From Puia sp. (GTDB taxonomy: Bacteria; Bacteroidota; Bacteroidia; Chitinophagales; Chitinophagaceae): 64,000 bases of DNA. Below, piece after piece: positions 25,981 to 35,411 of this stretch. The stretch's first letter is position 1. Each line of letters starts with the position of its first letter. Position numbers and translations under genes: made by a program. The notes beneath the pieces were generated by a model. The model ran no database searches. It was not told where the DNA came from and saw nothing but the letters and a program-made list of their open reading frames with translations. The stretch covers positions 62,001 to 126,000 of the forward strand of contig JARLGZ010000177.1 of the NCBI GenBank assembly GCA_031292515.1, in the 5' to 3' direction.

Positions 25981-27508
25981 ACTTGTTCCACCACACTCTT
26001 GTCAGCAGATCATCGGGGCCTTGGACCTGTACGGCCGCATTATAGTTGGCCGTGTTTTCGGTCTGTTCGGAAAGAGGATAACGCACACGTCTTGGCCATG
26101 CAGCTATTGCGCTGGAAGGTCCGATCATCGTTTCTTTCGGAACACCCGTTCTTCTCCATTCCGACCAGCCTTCGAAACCAGTGTAGAACATAGAGAACCA
26201 TCTCTGTATGCGGATCTTATACAATTTCTCGTCCGTAGTGCCCGTGTAAGCAACACCAGGCTGTGTATAATAGGCCGGCCCCGTGGTGAGATCGATGGTA
26301 AAAGGCGGCGCGAGGACAGCTACCCTGCTTGAATCATAGCTGAATTGGTCCTGGATACCTTTGAGGTAATAGGTCTGCGCATCGCTGCCGCCGGTGATCA
26401 GTCCCCGTTCCGCGCCCTCTGCCAGGATGAACTGCACTTCGGCACAGGAGAGTATCATACCCTGGGCAGCTATGGGAGAGGAGAAAGAATATCCCGCAAC
26501 GGGCATCAGGATAGGAGCTTCCTGGGATTGGTTATTGGCTCCTCCGTTATAACTTGTCTCAGCCGTGCCGATCCCATTGGGCACACCCGCATACTGGGGA
26601 CTATTGGTCATATAGCTGGCTGGTGTAGGCATGGCAAAATAAGCGATACGGGGGTCATTGATCGCGTTAAGTTCCGTCGCCAGGGTCGTACTCAAATGAT
26701 AATCGCCGATCGGAGAATTGTGATACGCAGGAAACTCAAACCCATTGTCTGTCAAAAATTCCAGCGCCGCCTGGTCATTATAAGAAGCAAAAAGCGGATA
26801 GGTGGTAGGATCTGACGCGATGGTATTCAATTCGGTGCCCACGTCGATCTTGGGTGCGGCGACATTGGACATGCGCATCAGCAGGCGGAGGTGGAGGCCG
26901 TTAGCAAATTCCTGCCAGCGTAACGCGCTTCCTCCCATAAGGATATCGGAATTGATAGGATCCGTACCGGTTGCGAGAAGCGTATTGGCCCTCTTCAGGG
27001 AATCCAGCAGCGCATAGTAAATATCTTCCTGCTTATCATAAGCCGGCTGGAAATTATTGGCCGTCTTGCCCTGCACCGCCTGACTATAGGGCATGTCGCC
27101 GAAATTGTCGGTGATCACCTGGAACATCCAGGATCTCATGACCAGCGCGACCCCTTCGTTGTTCAGATCGCCCTTATCATGACTGAGAATACGATAATTC
27201 TCGACATCTCTCAATACTTCGAAAAAATTCCAGAGGAAACCGCCTTCGACCTGACTTGCCGTCCAGGCGTCATCGAAGCCGCTGTTATACTGGTTCGCAT
27301 AATAGTCGCCGACCACGCTGGCCCCGAACTGGGAAATATAGGAATAGTTCCTGACAGAATTCTTGATGATGGCTGGTAAAAAAAGTTGCTCATTCGTGAT
27401 GTGATCGGGCTGGTTGGGGTTCTCATTGATCGAATCGAACCGTTTTGTACAACCTGCGGATAGCAACAGCACCATTGCCAGGCTACCGATAAATATTTTT
27501 GAGTTCAT
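25979..27508 (-). CDS. SusD/RagB family nutrient-binding lipoprotein
   Basis: A 509-residue outer-membrane-associated lipoprotein that captures substrate for the SusC-like porin. It has a lipobox (MVLLLSAGCTKRF) and tetratricopeptide-like helices in the N-terminal half. Motifs ENPNQPDHITNEQLFLPAII and LSCAEVQFILAEGAERGLI fit the SusD-like group 2 family. It lies 18 bases downstream of the SusC-like gene. The ligand (glycan or other) cannot be predicted from sequence. Confidence 0.92.
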   Translation of the reverse strand: MNSKIFIGSLAMVLLLSAGCTKRFDSINENPNQPDHITNEQLFLPAIIKNSVRNYSYISQFGASVVGDYYANQYNSGFDDAWTASQVEGGFLWNFFEVLRDVENYRILSHDKGDLNNEGVALVMRSWMFQVITDNFGDMPYSQAVQGKTANNFQPAYDKQEDIYYALLDSLKRANTLLATGTDPINSDILMGGSALRWQEFANGLHLRLLMRMSNVAAPKIDVGTELNTIASDPTTYPLFASYNDQAALEFLTDNGFEFPAYHNSPIGDYHLSTTLATELNAINDPRIAYFAMPTPASYMTNSPQYAGVPNGIGTAETSYNGGANNQSQEAPILMPVAGYSFSSPIAAQGMILSCAEVQFILAEGAERGLITGGSDAQTYYLKGIQDQFSYDSSRVAVLAPPFTIDLTTGPAYYTQPGVAYTGTTDEKLYKIRIQRWFSMFYTGFEGWSEWRRTGVPKETMIGPSSAIAAWPRRVRYPLSEQTENTANYNAAVQVQGPDDLLTRVWWNK

Positions 27509-27526
27509 GATACTTGAATTAATAAA

Positions 27527-30500
27527 TTAGAAATTAACACTCAGGTTCGCGCCAAAACTTCTGGTAGTAGGAAGGCTGAGATTTTCAAAACCTCCGACCA
27601 GGCCGCTGCCGGTGGAAGCACCGGTCTCCGGATCAAATTGTTTGTTCTTCGTGAAAAGAAGCAGATTACGCCCTACCAGCGAGAACGTCGCGCTCTGGAA
27701 CGGAGTCCTGGCGAACATTCTCTTTGGCAGCGTATAGCCGAGCTTCGCTTCGCGCAGTTTCGCAAAAGAACGGTTCACCAATTGCTGTTCAGAGTTGTGG
27801 TCATAATAGCGTTTGTAGAAATCACGCGGACCGGTTCCAATCAGGCCCTTGCTATAGGAACCGTCGAATATCTGCAGATTGCGCGCATAAGTGCCGTCAT
27901 TCTGCAAAACACCTCCATCCCGGTAATAATCGGTGTTGTAAACGTCATCGGGTGCGTGTTTCAAGCGGGCTCCGGCCGTCTCAGCCAACTGACCGGCCCC
28001 GGTTGCCTTGTTGATAAACCGGGAAACCATGAACCCCCCGTAATTGATATCGAACAGGAATTCGAGGTAGACGCCCTTGTAGGAGAAACGGTTGGTGATC
28101 CCGGAAGTCCAGTCAGGATTTATATTGCCCAGGTAGATGGAAGTCGGCGTTACTTCTGCACGACCATTGGTGCCAATGATAGGCATGCCTTTGAGCGGAC
28201 CCGTCGGCACCCGTATAAAACCCGGTCCATACAAAGCTCCCATACGCTTGCCGACAACAGCCTGGATGGACGCGTCCTCTCCGGGAGCCAGTTGCACGAT
28301 CGTATTGACACCGGGAGAAAGATTCACGACTTTGCTGATATTACGGGCAAAATTGACCATCATATTCCAGGTGAACCCGTTCTTCAAACGGATGGGAACA
28401 AGATTGAGTTCGACTTCGATCCCCTTGTTGGTGATCTCGCCGGCATTGATAACATGACCGTCATATCCCGAAGAGGCCGGGGACGGCAGTGACAGGATCT
28501 GGTTTTTGGAACTGGTGCTATAACCGGTCACATCCAATCCAACTCTTCCCTTGAACAAGGAAATTTCAGCGCCTATTTCAGCCGTGCTGCTTTTTTCCGG
28601 TTTCAGGTTCAGGTTATTCAGCTGGCTGCTTTCGGATACCGAAGGATTGCCATTGTACAGAGGCTGTTGCGCATACGGCGTAAAGATATTATAGGGATCC
28701 GCGTCGTTACCGGCTTGTGCGTAAGCCAGCCTCAATTTCAACAGATCGATCTTTTCGGACATATCAAAGATCTTGTTGAACAATATGCTGGAATTGACAG
28801 ACGGGTAGAAATAAGAGTTGCTCGATGCCGGCAGGGTGCTCGACCAGTCATTGCGGCCCGTCACGTTCAAATAGACCTTACCCTGGTAATCGGTCTGCAG
28901 GAAAGCATATAAACTATTCGTCCTGCGGTTCTCGTCATACGAGGAATTATTGACCGTAGACGCATTGTTATTCAGGCTATAAATTCCGGGGATAACCAGG
29001 GATTGCGTGCTGGCCGAACGGGAACTGCGGAATCTCTCCATCGTATTTCCGCCGCCTGATAAATCAAAATGAAAATCCTTGATTTCTTTTTTGTAGGAAA
29101 TGAGGAAGTCATAGTTGTTCTCCTGGTAGCCAAGGGTCGTTTCTCCATATGCACCCTGTAAATTATTTAAGCTGCTGAAAGCGCTTTGAGTAGGCCGGAA
29201 GTCGTTAAAATAGTCCGTCCCCGCCCGGCCCATGATGGTCAGGTTGTCCAGGATCTTATAAGTCAGTTTGAAATTCCCATAGAGCTGGTTCTTGGTCTGG
29301 CCGCTCGTGTTCTCATAGGCGGTAAAGAAAGGGTTGTCATGAGAATTCCCGTAGTCCTGGGAGAACTGCTGGATACCCTTCAGACCCGGTTGCCAGTAGT
29401 TCCGGAGGCTATTGATATCAATACTCCGGTCGAACCAGACGAATTCATACATGGGTGTGCCATTATTATAACCCAGATTGGGGCGGCTTGTGCTTTTTGT
29501 ATTGGTGTAGGTGGCAGCCACATCCGCCGATAACCTGTCAGTGAACTTGAAGCTTGACTTCAGCGTGAAGACATTCCTCGTCAGGTTGTTGTTTGGTACA
29601 ATCCCCACCTCGTCATTATTGGTATAGGAGAACCGGTAGTTGGCCTGATCGTTGCCGCCGTTTAGTGCGACGGAGTTAAAACGTGTATGCCCCGTTACGA
29701 AATAGTCCTTCATATTGTTGGGATGCGGGACAAAAGGTGTCGGGATAATATCGCCACGATCCGGCAGATTCACATCGGCGCCGCGGAAACCGTTTTTAGT
29801 GGGAGAATTGAATTGGGCGATCAGCCTTCCGTCCATGCGAGGGCCCCAGCTTTCATCCCAATCCTCGTTGATTCCATTTGGATATAGACCGTTATTGCTA
29901 TACCCGAAATTGGAGCCTTGGTATAAGCCATCAGAACCGGCCCCGAAGGAATTCTGGAACTTCGGCAGCAACAAGGGATTTTCCCAGGTATAACCGCTGG
30001 TCAAACTAATGCCCATGCCTCTCCGGTTCATTCCGGATTTAGTGGTGATGACCAACGCGCCGCTGGCGGCCCTGGATCCATAGAGTGCGGAAGCAGCCGC
30101 GCCTTTCAAGACGTTCACCGATTCGATGTCGGCCGGGTTCAATTCATCCAGGGAACTCCCATAGTCGGGTGTAGTGCCGCCGGGATTCGATACCGGGTCA
30201 TTGGAAACCGGCACCCCATCGATCACTACCAACGGCTGGTTTTTAAAATAGTTCAAAGAAGATTCGCCGCGAATGGTAATACGTGCGCTGGCGCCCACGG
30301 TGGTGCCGGAAATGATATTCACCCCTGCAACTCTTCCGGACAGGGAGTTGACAAAATTATTATCGCGCGCTTCATTCAGGGTCGCCCCTTTCACTTCCTG
30401 GGTGGAATAACCCAGGGACGCTTTCTTCTGAACAATACCCAGGGCCGTCACGACCACCTGGCCGAGCACCGCATTTTTCTCCTTCAGCCGGACCATGATC

Positions 30501-30910
30501 GAATTCTTCTGCCCCGCCTGCTTCACCTCGAAGCCTTTGTAAAGGCCCTGCTCATAGCCTAGAAAAGTAAAACTGAAATCGTACTTATTTCCAACGACCA
30601 ATTTCCTGAACAGGAAGACGCCGTTGTCATCAGTCACAGAAGAGTATGTCTGGTTAGTGCTGGTATTCTTTGCTTCAACGGTAGCTCCTTGCAGGAGTTC
30701 GCCTTTTTCGGTGAGCACCGTACCCGTGACGTCGGCTGTGTGTGGCGCCGCTAAATCCTGGGCAAAGGATTGCCGGCCGCTCAGGCATAAGAATAAAATC
30801 AGGACGTAAAATGGAACAAAGCCCGCTTTTCTCAGGGCGTGCCCGGTATTGGGCGAAATATTCATTCCGCCTCTTTCGGCCGGTCTGAAATCCAGGAGTG
30901 GTGAGTTCAT
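27527..30910 (-). CDS. SusC/RagA family TonB-linked outer membrane protein
   Basis: An 1127-residue outer-membrane importer. Order: signal segment (about residues 27-50), carboxypeptidase-regulatory-like domain (about 58-145), TonB box and plug (QVVVTALGIVQKKASLGYST; SSLNYFKNQPLVVIDGVPV; NVLKGAAASALYGSRAASGA) and the barrel, ending in SFGANLSVNF. I see no separate STN (secretin/TonB N-terminal) domain in front, although the gene follows a sigma/anti-sigma pair that would usually need one to sense substrate. An internal ATG at 30865 is an alternative start. It is paired with the SusD gene and probably regulated by the linked ECF sigma factor. Confidence 0.93.
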   Translation of the reverse strand: MNSPLLDFRPAERGGMNISPNTGHALRKAGFVPFYVLILFLCLSGRQSFAQDLAAPHTADVTGTVLTEKGELLQGATVEAKNTSTNQTYSSVTDDNGVFLFRKLVVGNKYDFSFTFLGYEQGLYKGFEVKQAGQKNSIMVRLKEKNAVLGQVVVTALGIVQKKASLGYSTQEVKGATLNEARDNNFVNSLSGRVAGVNIISGTTVGASARITIRGESSLNYFKNQPLVVIDGVPVSNDPVSNPGGTTPDYGSSLDELNPADIESVNVLKGAAASALYGSRAASGALVITTKSGMNRRGMGISLTSGYTWENPLLLPKFQNSFGAGSDGLYQGSNFGYSNNGLYPNGINEDWDESWGPRMDGRLIAQFNSPTKNGFRGADVNLPDRGDIIPTPFVPHPNNMKDYFVTGHTRFNSVALNGGNDQANYRFSYTNNDEVGIVPNNNLTRNVFTLKSSFKFTDRLSADVAATYTNTKSTSRPNLGYNNGTPMYEFVWFDRSIDINSLRNYWQPGLKGIQQFSQDYGNSHDNPFFTAYENTSGQTKNQLYGNFKLTYKILDNLTIMGRAGTDYFNDFRPTQSAFSSLNNLQGAYGETTLGYQENNYDFLISYKKEIKDFHFDLSGGGNTMERFRSSRSASTQSLVIPGIYSLNNNASTVNNSSYDENRRTNSLYAFLQTDYQGKVYLNVTGRNDWSSTLPASSNSYFYPSVNSSILFNKIFDMSEKIDLLKLRLAYAQAGNDADPYNIFTPYAQQPLYNGNPSVSESSQLNNLNLKPEKSSTAEIGAEISLFKGRVGLDVTGYSTSSKNQILSLPSPASSGYDGHVINAGEITNKGIEVELNLVPIRLKNGFTWNMMVNFARNISKVVNLSPGVNTIVQLAPGEDASIQAVVGKRMGALYGPGFIRVPTGPLKGMPIIGTNGRAEVTPTSIYLGNINPDWTSGITNRFSYKGVYLEFLFDINYGGFMVSRFINKATGAGQLAETAGARLKHAPDDVYNTDYYRDGGVLQNDGTYARNLQIFDGSYSKGLIGTGPRDFYKRYYDHNSEQQLVNRSFAKLREAKLGYTLPKRMFARTPFQSATFSLVGRNLLLFTKNKQFDPETGASTGSGLVGGFENLSLPTTRSFGANLSVNF

Positions 30911-31104
30911 ATATTAATGCTTGTTTTGGTTCGTTTGCTTATTTGACTGGTTCTTCTTTATAATTTGTTTACACTCCTGGGGTTACCCTTAGGTTCACCC
31001 TTATGGTTTATTTGCGACCCGTTTGTGCTCATATTTGTTTTAAGCGTGACATAGGTTCCCCCCGCCGGCTTTGATGAAAGCCTGCACACTGAATAAAAAG
31101 TCTA

Positions 31105-32190
31105 TTACTTCTTGGATGGACGAACCTTAAAGCCGTCTGGTGTCTGCGTGATCGCCAGATCATTCATATTTGCAATGACTTTCAGGATTACGGATAGAGA
31201 ATCTGTTTTTAATACTGCACCCGAAAAATACATATTTGCCAATTCGGCCTTGTGGAAATCAATATGGATACGATAATGTTTGGAAAGCTTGCTCATTACT
31301 TCCGGCAGCGCCGCGTTGTTGAAGGCCATGTCCTCATCTTCCGCCCCTCCCTTTACCGGCTCAACCTTCTGAACCGGCAGATCATCCCTGAAGGAAACTA
31401 CCACAGCCTCTGTCTGTCCGCTCTCATACTTCATCTCTTCCCCCGGAAGCAGGAATATGTCTTTCTTCCATTCCTTTAAAATATTCCCCGCAGGCCGTAT
31501 CATCACCTTCCCGCTATAAAGCTTCACGACGACACCCGTTTCATTTTGGTTGACATTAAAAGAAGTACCCAGCACCGTCGTGGCCATGTCTCCGGCATAT
31601 ACTGTTAAGGGCCGGTACCGGTCCCTGGCAGCTTGAAAAAATGCCTGTCCTTCCAGGTACAGGTCCCTTTTATTATCAGGGAAATGTCTTTCGTAGCGAA
31701 TGCTGCTATGCGGGAACAGGGTAACCACGGAACCGTCTTCCAATTTCATCTTCAATTTTTGATCCGTATGATTGGCGTTTGTTTGCCAGGCTTCCGTCGT
31801 CTGCGCAGTCTTCGAAACCGCCGTTTCGGAGGCGACCGCCCGGCTCACCGCATCGTTTTTTCCACTTTTCGAGGTAAACATCCAGAGGCTCATAAAGATA
31901 ACAAGTATGGAAGCAGCAGCCGCTGCCCACCGCCAGGCCATACGGACCGATGCCCGCCGGTCGCCGGCCGAAGGATCGCCAAAAGTCTTTCGGCTGATCT
32001 CCTCCAGCATCAGTTCCTTGTAATTCCCGGGAAGCACGGAATGATCAGCCGCATGCTCCTCCCAACTATCCATCATAAATTTCTTCCACGTTTCCGGATG
32101 TTTCCTGAAATACCGTGACACGGATGCCGCCTCTTCACGGGAGCACCGGCCACTAAAGAATTTTTCAATCAACGCCTCCGTTATCTGCAT
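31105..32190 (-). CDS. FecR family anti-sigma factor
   Basis: A 361-residue protein that holds the neighbouring ECF sigma factor inactive until the outer-membrane receptor signals. Order: cytoplasmic N-terminal helical domain (about 1-85; FFSGRCSREEAASVSRYF), a transmembrane segment (about 89-107; AAAAASILVIFMSLWMF), a periplasmic FecR beta domain (about 150-250; KMKLEDGSVVTLFPHSSIRY; TTVLGTSFNVNQNE) and a C-terminal domain (about 285-358; LPEVMSKLSKHYRIHI). The arrangement is standard for Bacteroidetes. It lies between sigma factor and SusC genes on the same strand. Confidence 0.92.
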   Translation of the reverse strand: MQITEALIEKFFSGRCSREEAASVSRYFRKHPETWKKFMMDSWEEHAADHSVLPGNYKELMLEEISRKTFGDPSAGDRRASVRMAWRWAAAAASILVIFMSLWMFTSKSGKNDAVSRAVASETAVSKTAQTTEAWQTNANHTDQKLKMKLEDGSVVTLFPHSSIRYERHFPDNKRDLYLEGQAFFQAARDRYRPLTVYAGDMATTVLGTSFNVNQNETGVVVKLYSGKVMIRPAGNILKEWKKDIFLLPGEEMKYESGQTEAVVVSFRDDLPVQKVEPVKGGAEDEDMAFNNAALPEVMSKLSKHYRIHIDFHKAELANMYFSGAVLKTDSLSVILKVIANMNDLAITQTPDGFKVRPSKK

Positions 32191-32321
32191 GTAAAGATTC
32201 TATGAGTTGTAGTAAAATTGAATACGTGTGAGAGGATAGCCGACCCTTACCCGGGCAAATATTTTTTTCCGGATATTTTTTCCGGTCTGACCGCCGGATC
32301 CACCGGGAGATTTTTTTGCCT

Positions 32322-32879
32322 CTATCCGGCCAGCAGGAGGCTCAGGAGGAGGAGCAGGAGCGCTCCGAACGACCTGATTTGACGCAACGCCTTTGAGACA
32401 TGGCTTTCGACCGTCTTCACCGATATGGACAATTCCCGGGCGATTTCCTTGTTTGTAAAGCCATGAGCGGTCTTCAGCAAAATGACTTTTTTGCGCACCG
32501 GTGGCAGACGCTCGACGACCGCAGATAAATAGTCTGATGTTTCGAATGCATTGGCAGGGAAAGCCGTCATCATGGTTTTTCCGGCATGGTCGTCCTCGCG
32601 GAGAACGGCGAAAAGTTTCTTTTGAGTGGCCTCCTTCCGGAGATGGTCGATGAGTATCGTCCCCGCTATCGTGAAGATCTGCGTGTCCAGGCTGAATGCG
32701 TCCGAGAGTGTGTGCCTGAAGCGCCATAACTTGATGAAAGTCTGCTGTGTCAGTTCCCTCGCAGTCTCATGAACGCGGACCCTTTTTAGAAAAAACCTGA
32801 ATGTCTTCACATGAAAGTCCTCGTAGACTTTCACAAAAGCAGCTTCAATGCCTTCTCTTATAGCAGTTATCTCGTTCAT
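32322..32879 (-). CDS. RNA polymerase ECF sigma-70 factor
   Basis: A 185-residue extracytoplasmic-function sigma factor. Region 2 is seen as ELTQQTFIKLWRFRHTL (about residues 42-58) and region 4 as LPPVRKKVILLKTAHGFTNKEIARE plus LSISVKTVESHVSKALRQI. It should direct transcription of the SusC/SusD operon. The C-terminus ends in a very hydrophobic stretch (GALLLLLLSLLLAG) that might touch the membrane or the FecR partner. The start is the ATG at 32879. Confidence 0.92.
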   Translation of the reverse strand: MNEITAIREGIEAAFVKVYEDFHVKTFRFFLKRVRVHETARELTQQTFIKLWRFRHTLSDAFSLDTQIFTIAGTILIDHLRKEATQKKLFAVLREDDHAGKTMMTAFPANAFETSDYLSAVVERLPPVRKKVILLKTAHGFTNKEIARELSISVKTVESHVSKALRQIRSFGALLLLLLSLLLAG

Positions 32880-33246
32880 TCAGGATAAAATATTTTATGC
32901 TTTCGTGCTTTTCACTTTGTTAGCGAAATGCAAATTGCATAAAAAAAAGCGCGTTCTAAATTATATAAATGTTAAGCAAAATAGTCGGTTCCTGAACCGT
33001 TAAGTTAGGGAAAGTGATTTATATTTTCAATCAAAATTTTTTTCCCGGTTCCTTTCCCCCTTTTTCCAATGACCCGAACGGCCGACCAAAACCTCCGACA
33101 ATATTCCGGAACCGTAACCAAAATACTCAGGAGGCTTCGTCAAAAAATTCCGGAAACTTTTCCAAAATATTCGGAAAAACTGCTAACCCACTATAAAAAT
33201 CCACCGAAACAATTCAAACCTCCTTTCAAAATCGGCCGGAGAGTCT
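32880..33246. other. 367-base gap with a 21-23 bp repeat
   Basis: AT-rich upstream part (possible sigma-gene promoter, no strong match) followed by a degenerate repeat at 33095-33182. No gene was seen. Confidence 0.55.
33095..33182. repeat. 21-23 bp degenerate tandem repeat, four units
   Basis: Units at 33095, 33118, 33141 and 33162 share the theme CCAAAATATTCCGGAA. The period is slightly variable. Confidence 0.65.
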
Positions 33247-35349
33247 TCAGGATTTTACCGGAAGCCGGTCCGTCAGTGCATGCAGGAAATCGACGATCTC
33301 TTTTTTTTCGCGGTCCGTCAGGCCCAGTGGCGTCGAAGAGAGGGTCTGCAGGGGAACATCCATCCCGAGGCCCGCTCCGCCGCCCCGGTTATAAAACTCC
33401 ACAACTTTTTCCAGGGTCCGGAACGAACCCTGGTGCATATAAGGAGCGGTGACGGCGACATTGCGCAAACCCGGGATCCGGAAAGCGCCCTGGTAAAAAG
33501 AAATCGGGAAGACGGTATAACGCCCGCTATCCCTGTCAGCCGTGACATGCGAAAAATCATCCGTAGCCGGTACGCCCAGCACTTCGAATTCAGACCGTCC
33601 ATACAGGGGAGGCGTCAGCCCGTTGAAAAGAGGCGCGAAATGACAAGTGCCGCATTGCCCCTTGCCCATAAATAAATTAAACCCCCGGATCTGTGCGGCC
33701 GTCATCGCTTTTTTGTCTCCCGCCAAATACCTGTCAAAACCTGAGTTGCGTGGCGCCAGTGTCCGCACAAAAGTGGCAATGGCAACGGCGATCCGGTCAA
33801 TGGAGGCCCGGCCAGCGGAAGTCCTGCCAGTGGAATCCCGATCGGGGGAACGCTGCCTGGCGGGAGACCCGTCCCTGGCAGTCACGGCGACACTGTCGGG
33901 AAACGCCCTGGCAAAAAGCCCTGCATAATCGGGGCGTCGTTGCAATCTCCGGCAAACGGTATCATAGTTGGCATTCATCTCGATCGGGTTGTGCAATACG
34001 TCCTTTACCTGGTCTTCCAGGGTTCGCACCCTTCCGTCGAGGAATTGATTGTACTGGTAAGCCGCATATAACAGGGTGGGAGCATTCCTTTTTACCATGG
34101 AGTGCCCGTCATAGGCGATACTCCTGGCCATCCCGTCGGTAAAATATTTTTCGGGTTGATGACAACCGGCGCAATTTCGGGTATGGTTCCCGGATAATGC
34201 CTTCTCGAAGAACAGGCGGCGCCCCAACTCGATCAAAAGGGGATTGATCCGGCGCGCAGCGCTATTTTCATCTGGATCGCGGGTACCCGCCCCAACTCCT
34301 GTCTGCAGATAGGACGCGCTCCCATAGAGAAGCGTGTTGCCCGGAGAGAAATCGCCCTCGCCTGCATGGGGGAATGCGCCCAGGTCAAAGGCGTCCGGGC
34401 TAAACAGGTTCCTGGCCCGCGGATTCAACACCGGGTCGGTGTTCAGGTCCATCCCTATCGAATGAATCCATTCGCCCAGCCACTGCTGCAACGGCAGGGC
34501 TGCCTCCGTCAAAAAAGCCATCCGGTCAAACGAGTCGAAATCCCCGCCCCGGACCGAATCCCGGCCTCCGCTTCGCTCGAGTAAAAACAAGGAACGCCGC
34601 AGGTAGAAGCCGACGCTATCTCCGGGCGAATATACCTTGCGTGTTACGCCATGCTTTTCGGCGGAAGTCCCGGCAACACTTACCGGGCTCATCCCGGTCG
34701 GCCCTTTTTTTTCCAGGTAGGGCCTAAGGATCTCCCCCATCGACCGGATGGCCACCGCTGACTCACGGATACCGCCTTTCAGCGCGGGGGCATCGAATCC
34801 CGTGATGCCCAGGGTCATCACCCGGATCAGCTCGAAGCGCAGGCTCTCAAGCACCTGTCTGTCGTCAGCCTTAAAATCATACAGAAGAGATCCCAGGTCC
34901 AACGCGGAATTGCCGACCAATGAAGCCTGTTGCAGCAGCGCCTCTTTCTGTTCAAAAACATCTTTCGCGAATAAAAGCGACTCGATGACCTGCAGACCCG
35001 TTGGATCCGCATATTCCATATAGGGCTCTTCCACTTCAGCTTTCGGGGGCAAATTGTAGACCGTCGATGCGCTCCGGAAAAAATATTCCAGGAAAAACTC
35101 GATTTTTTTATAACACAGACGACAATCCGCGAGCGCCATTTTCGCCTGCCCCACGCTCTGGGTGTCCGTTTTGCTGATCGCACCGATCGCCTTTTCCAGC
35201 TTTAACGCGCTCGACGCAAACTCCCTCGATCCATTTTTAAAACAGGCAATCGCGGGATCGACCCCGATAGACCCCGGCGGCGGCGCTTCCAGTCCGGGCA
35301 CAGCCACCAGGCAGCCAATGGTCGCTATAATAATAGATACCTTTTTCAC
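33247..35349 (-). CDS. Di-heme cytochrome c peroxidase (MauG/CCP type) with imelysin-like N-terminal part
   Basis: A 700-residue exported protein. The C-terminal part (about residues 360-700) is a CCP/MauG-type di-heme enzyme: first heme motif CAGCH (about residue 393), second CGTCH (about 568), and the conserved VTAPYMHQGSFRTLEKVVEFY near the end. It reduces hydrogen peroxide or oxidises a partner. The N-terminal part (about 30-250) is helical and contains PTGLQVIESLLF, which resembles the imelysin GxHxxE motif with Gln in place of His. I treat it as imelysin-like, with caution. The start is GTG. At residues about 492-516 a five-residue periodic insertion is encoded by 15-bp repeats. Confidence 0.85.
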   Translation of the reverse strand: MKKVSIIIATIGCLVAVPGLEAPPPGSIGVDPAIACFKNGSREFASSALKLEKAIGAISKTDTQSVGQAKMALADCRLCYKKIEFFLEYFFRSASTVYNLPPKAEVEEPYMEYADPTGLQVIESLLFAKDVFEQKEALLQQASLVGNSALDLGSLLYDFKADDRQVLESLRFELIRVMTLGITGFDAPALKGGIRESAVAIRSMGEILRPYLEKKGPTGMSPVSVAGTSAEKHGVTRKVYSPGDSVGFYLRRSLFLLERSGGRDSVRGGDFDSFDRMAFLTEAALPLQQWLGEWIHSIGMDLNTDPVLNPRARNLFSPDAFDLGAFPHAGEGDFSPGNTLLYGSASYLQTGVGAGTRDPDENSAARRINPLLIELGRRLFFEKALSGNHTRNCAGCHQPEKYFTDGMARSIAYDGHSMVKRNAPTLLYAAYQYNQFLDGRVRTLEDQVKDVLHNPIEMNANYDTVCRRLQRRPDYAGLFARAFPDSVAVTARDGSPARQRSPDRDSTGRTSAGRASIDRIAVAIATFVRTLAPRNSGFDRYLAGDKKAMTAAQIRGFNLFMGKGQCGTCHFAPLFNGLTPPLYGRSEFEVLGVPATDDFSHVTADRDSGRYTVFPISFYQGAFRIPGLRNVAVTAPYMHQGSFRTLEKVVEFYNRGGGAGLGMDVPLQTLSSTPLGLTDREKKEIVDFLHALTDRLPVKS
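33800..33874. repeat. In-frame 15-bp tandem repeat, five units, inside the peroxidase gene
   Basis: Decayed units begin at 33800, 33815, 33830, 33845 and 33860 and encode a Ser/Arg/Asp-rich five-residue pattern (RDGSP, ARQRS, PDRDS, TGRTS, AGRAS). The reading frame is preserved. Confidence 0.7.
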
Positions 35350-35411
35350 GCATTGAACTTTACCTCTTTAGCACCATCGTTCCTGCCACACCCGCGGCTC
35401 AAAACCGGTTC

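Noticed and set aside
25861-26332. Plus-strand frames downstream of the susD gene with HSPLTT-like peptides
   Set aside because: They are produced by the CACTCACC repeat and the opposite strand of the susD gene.
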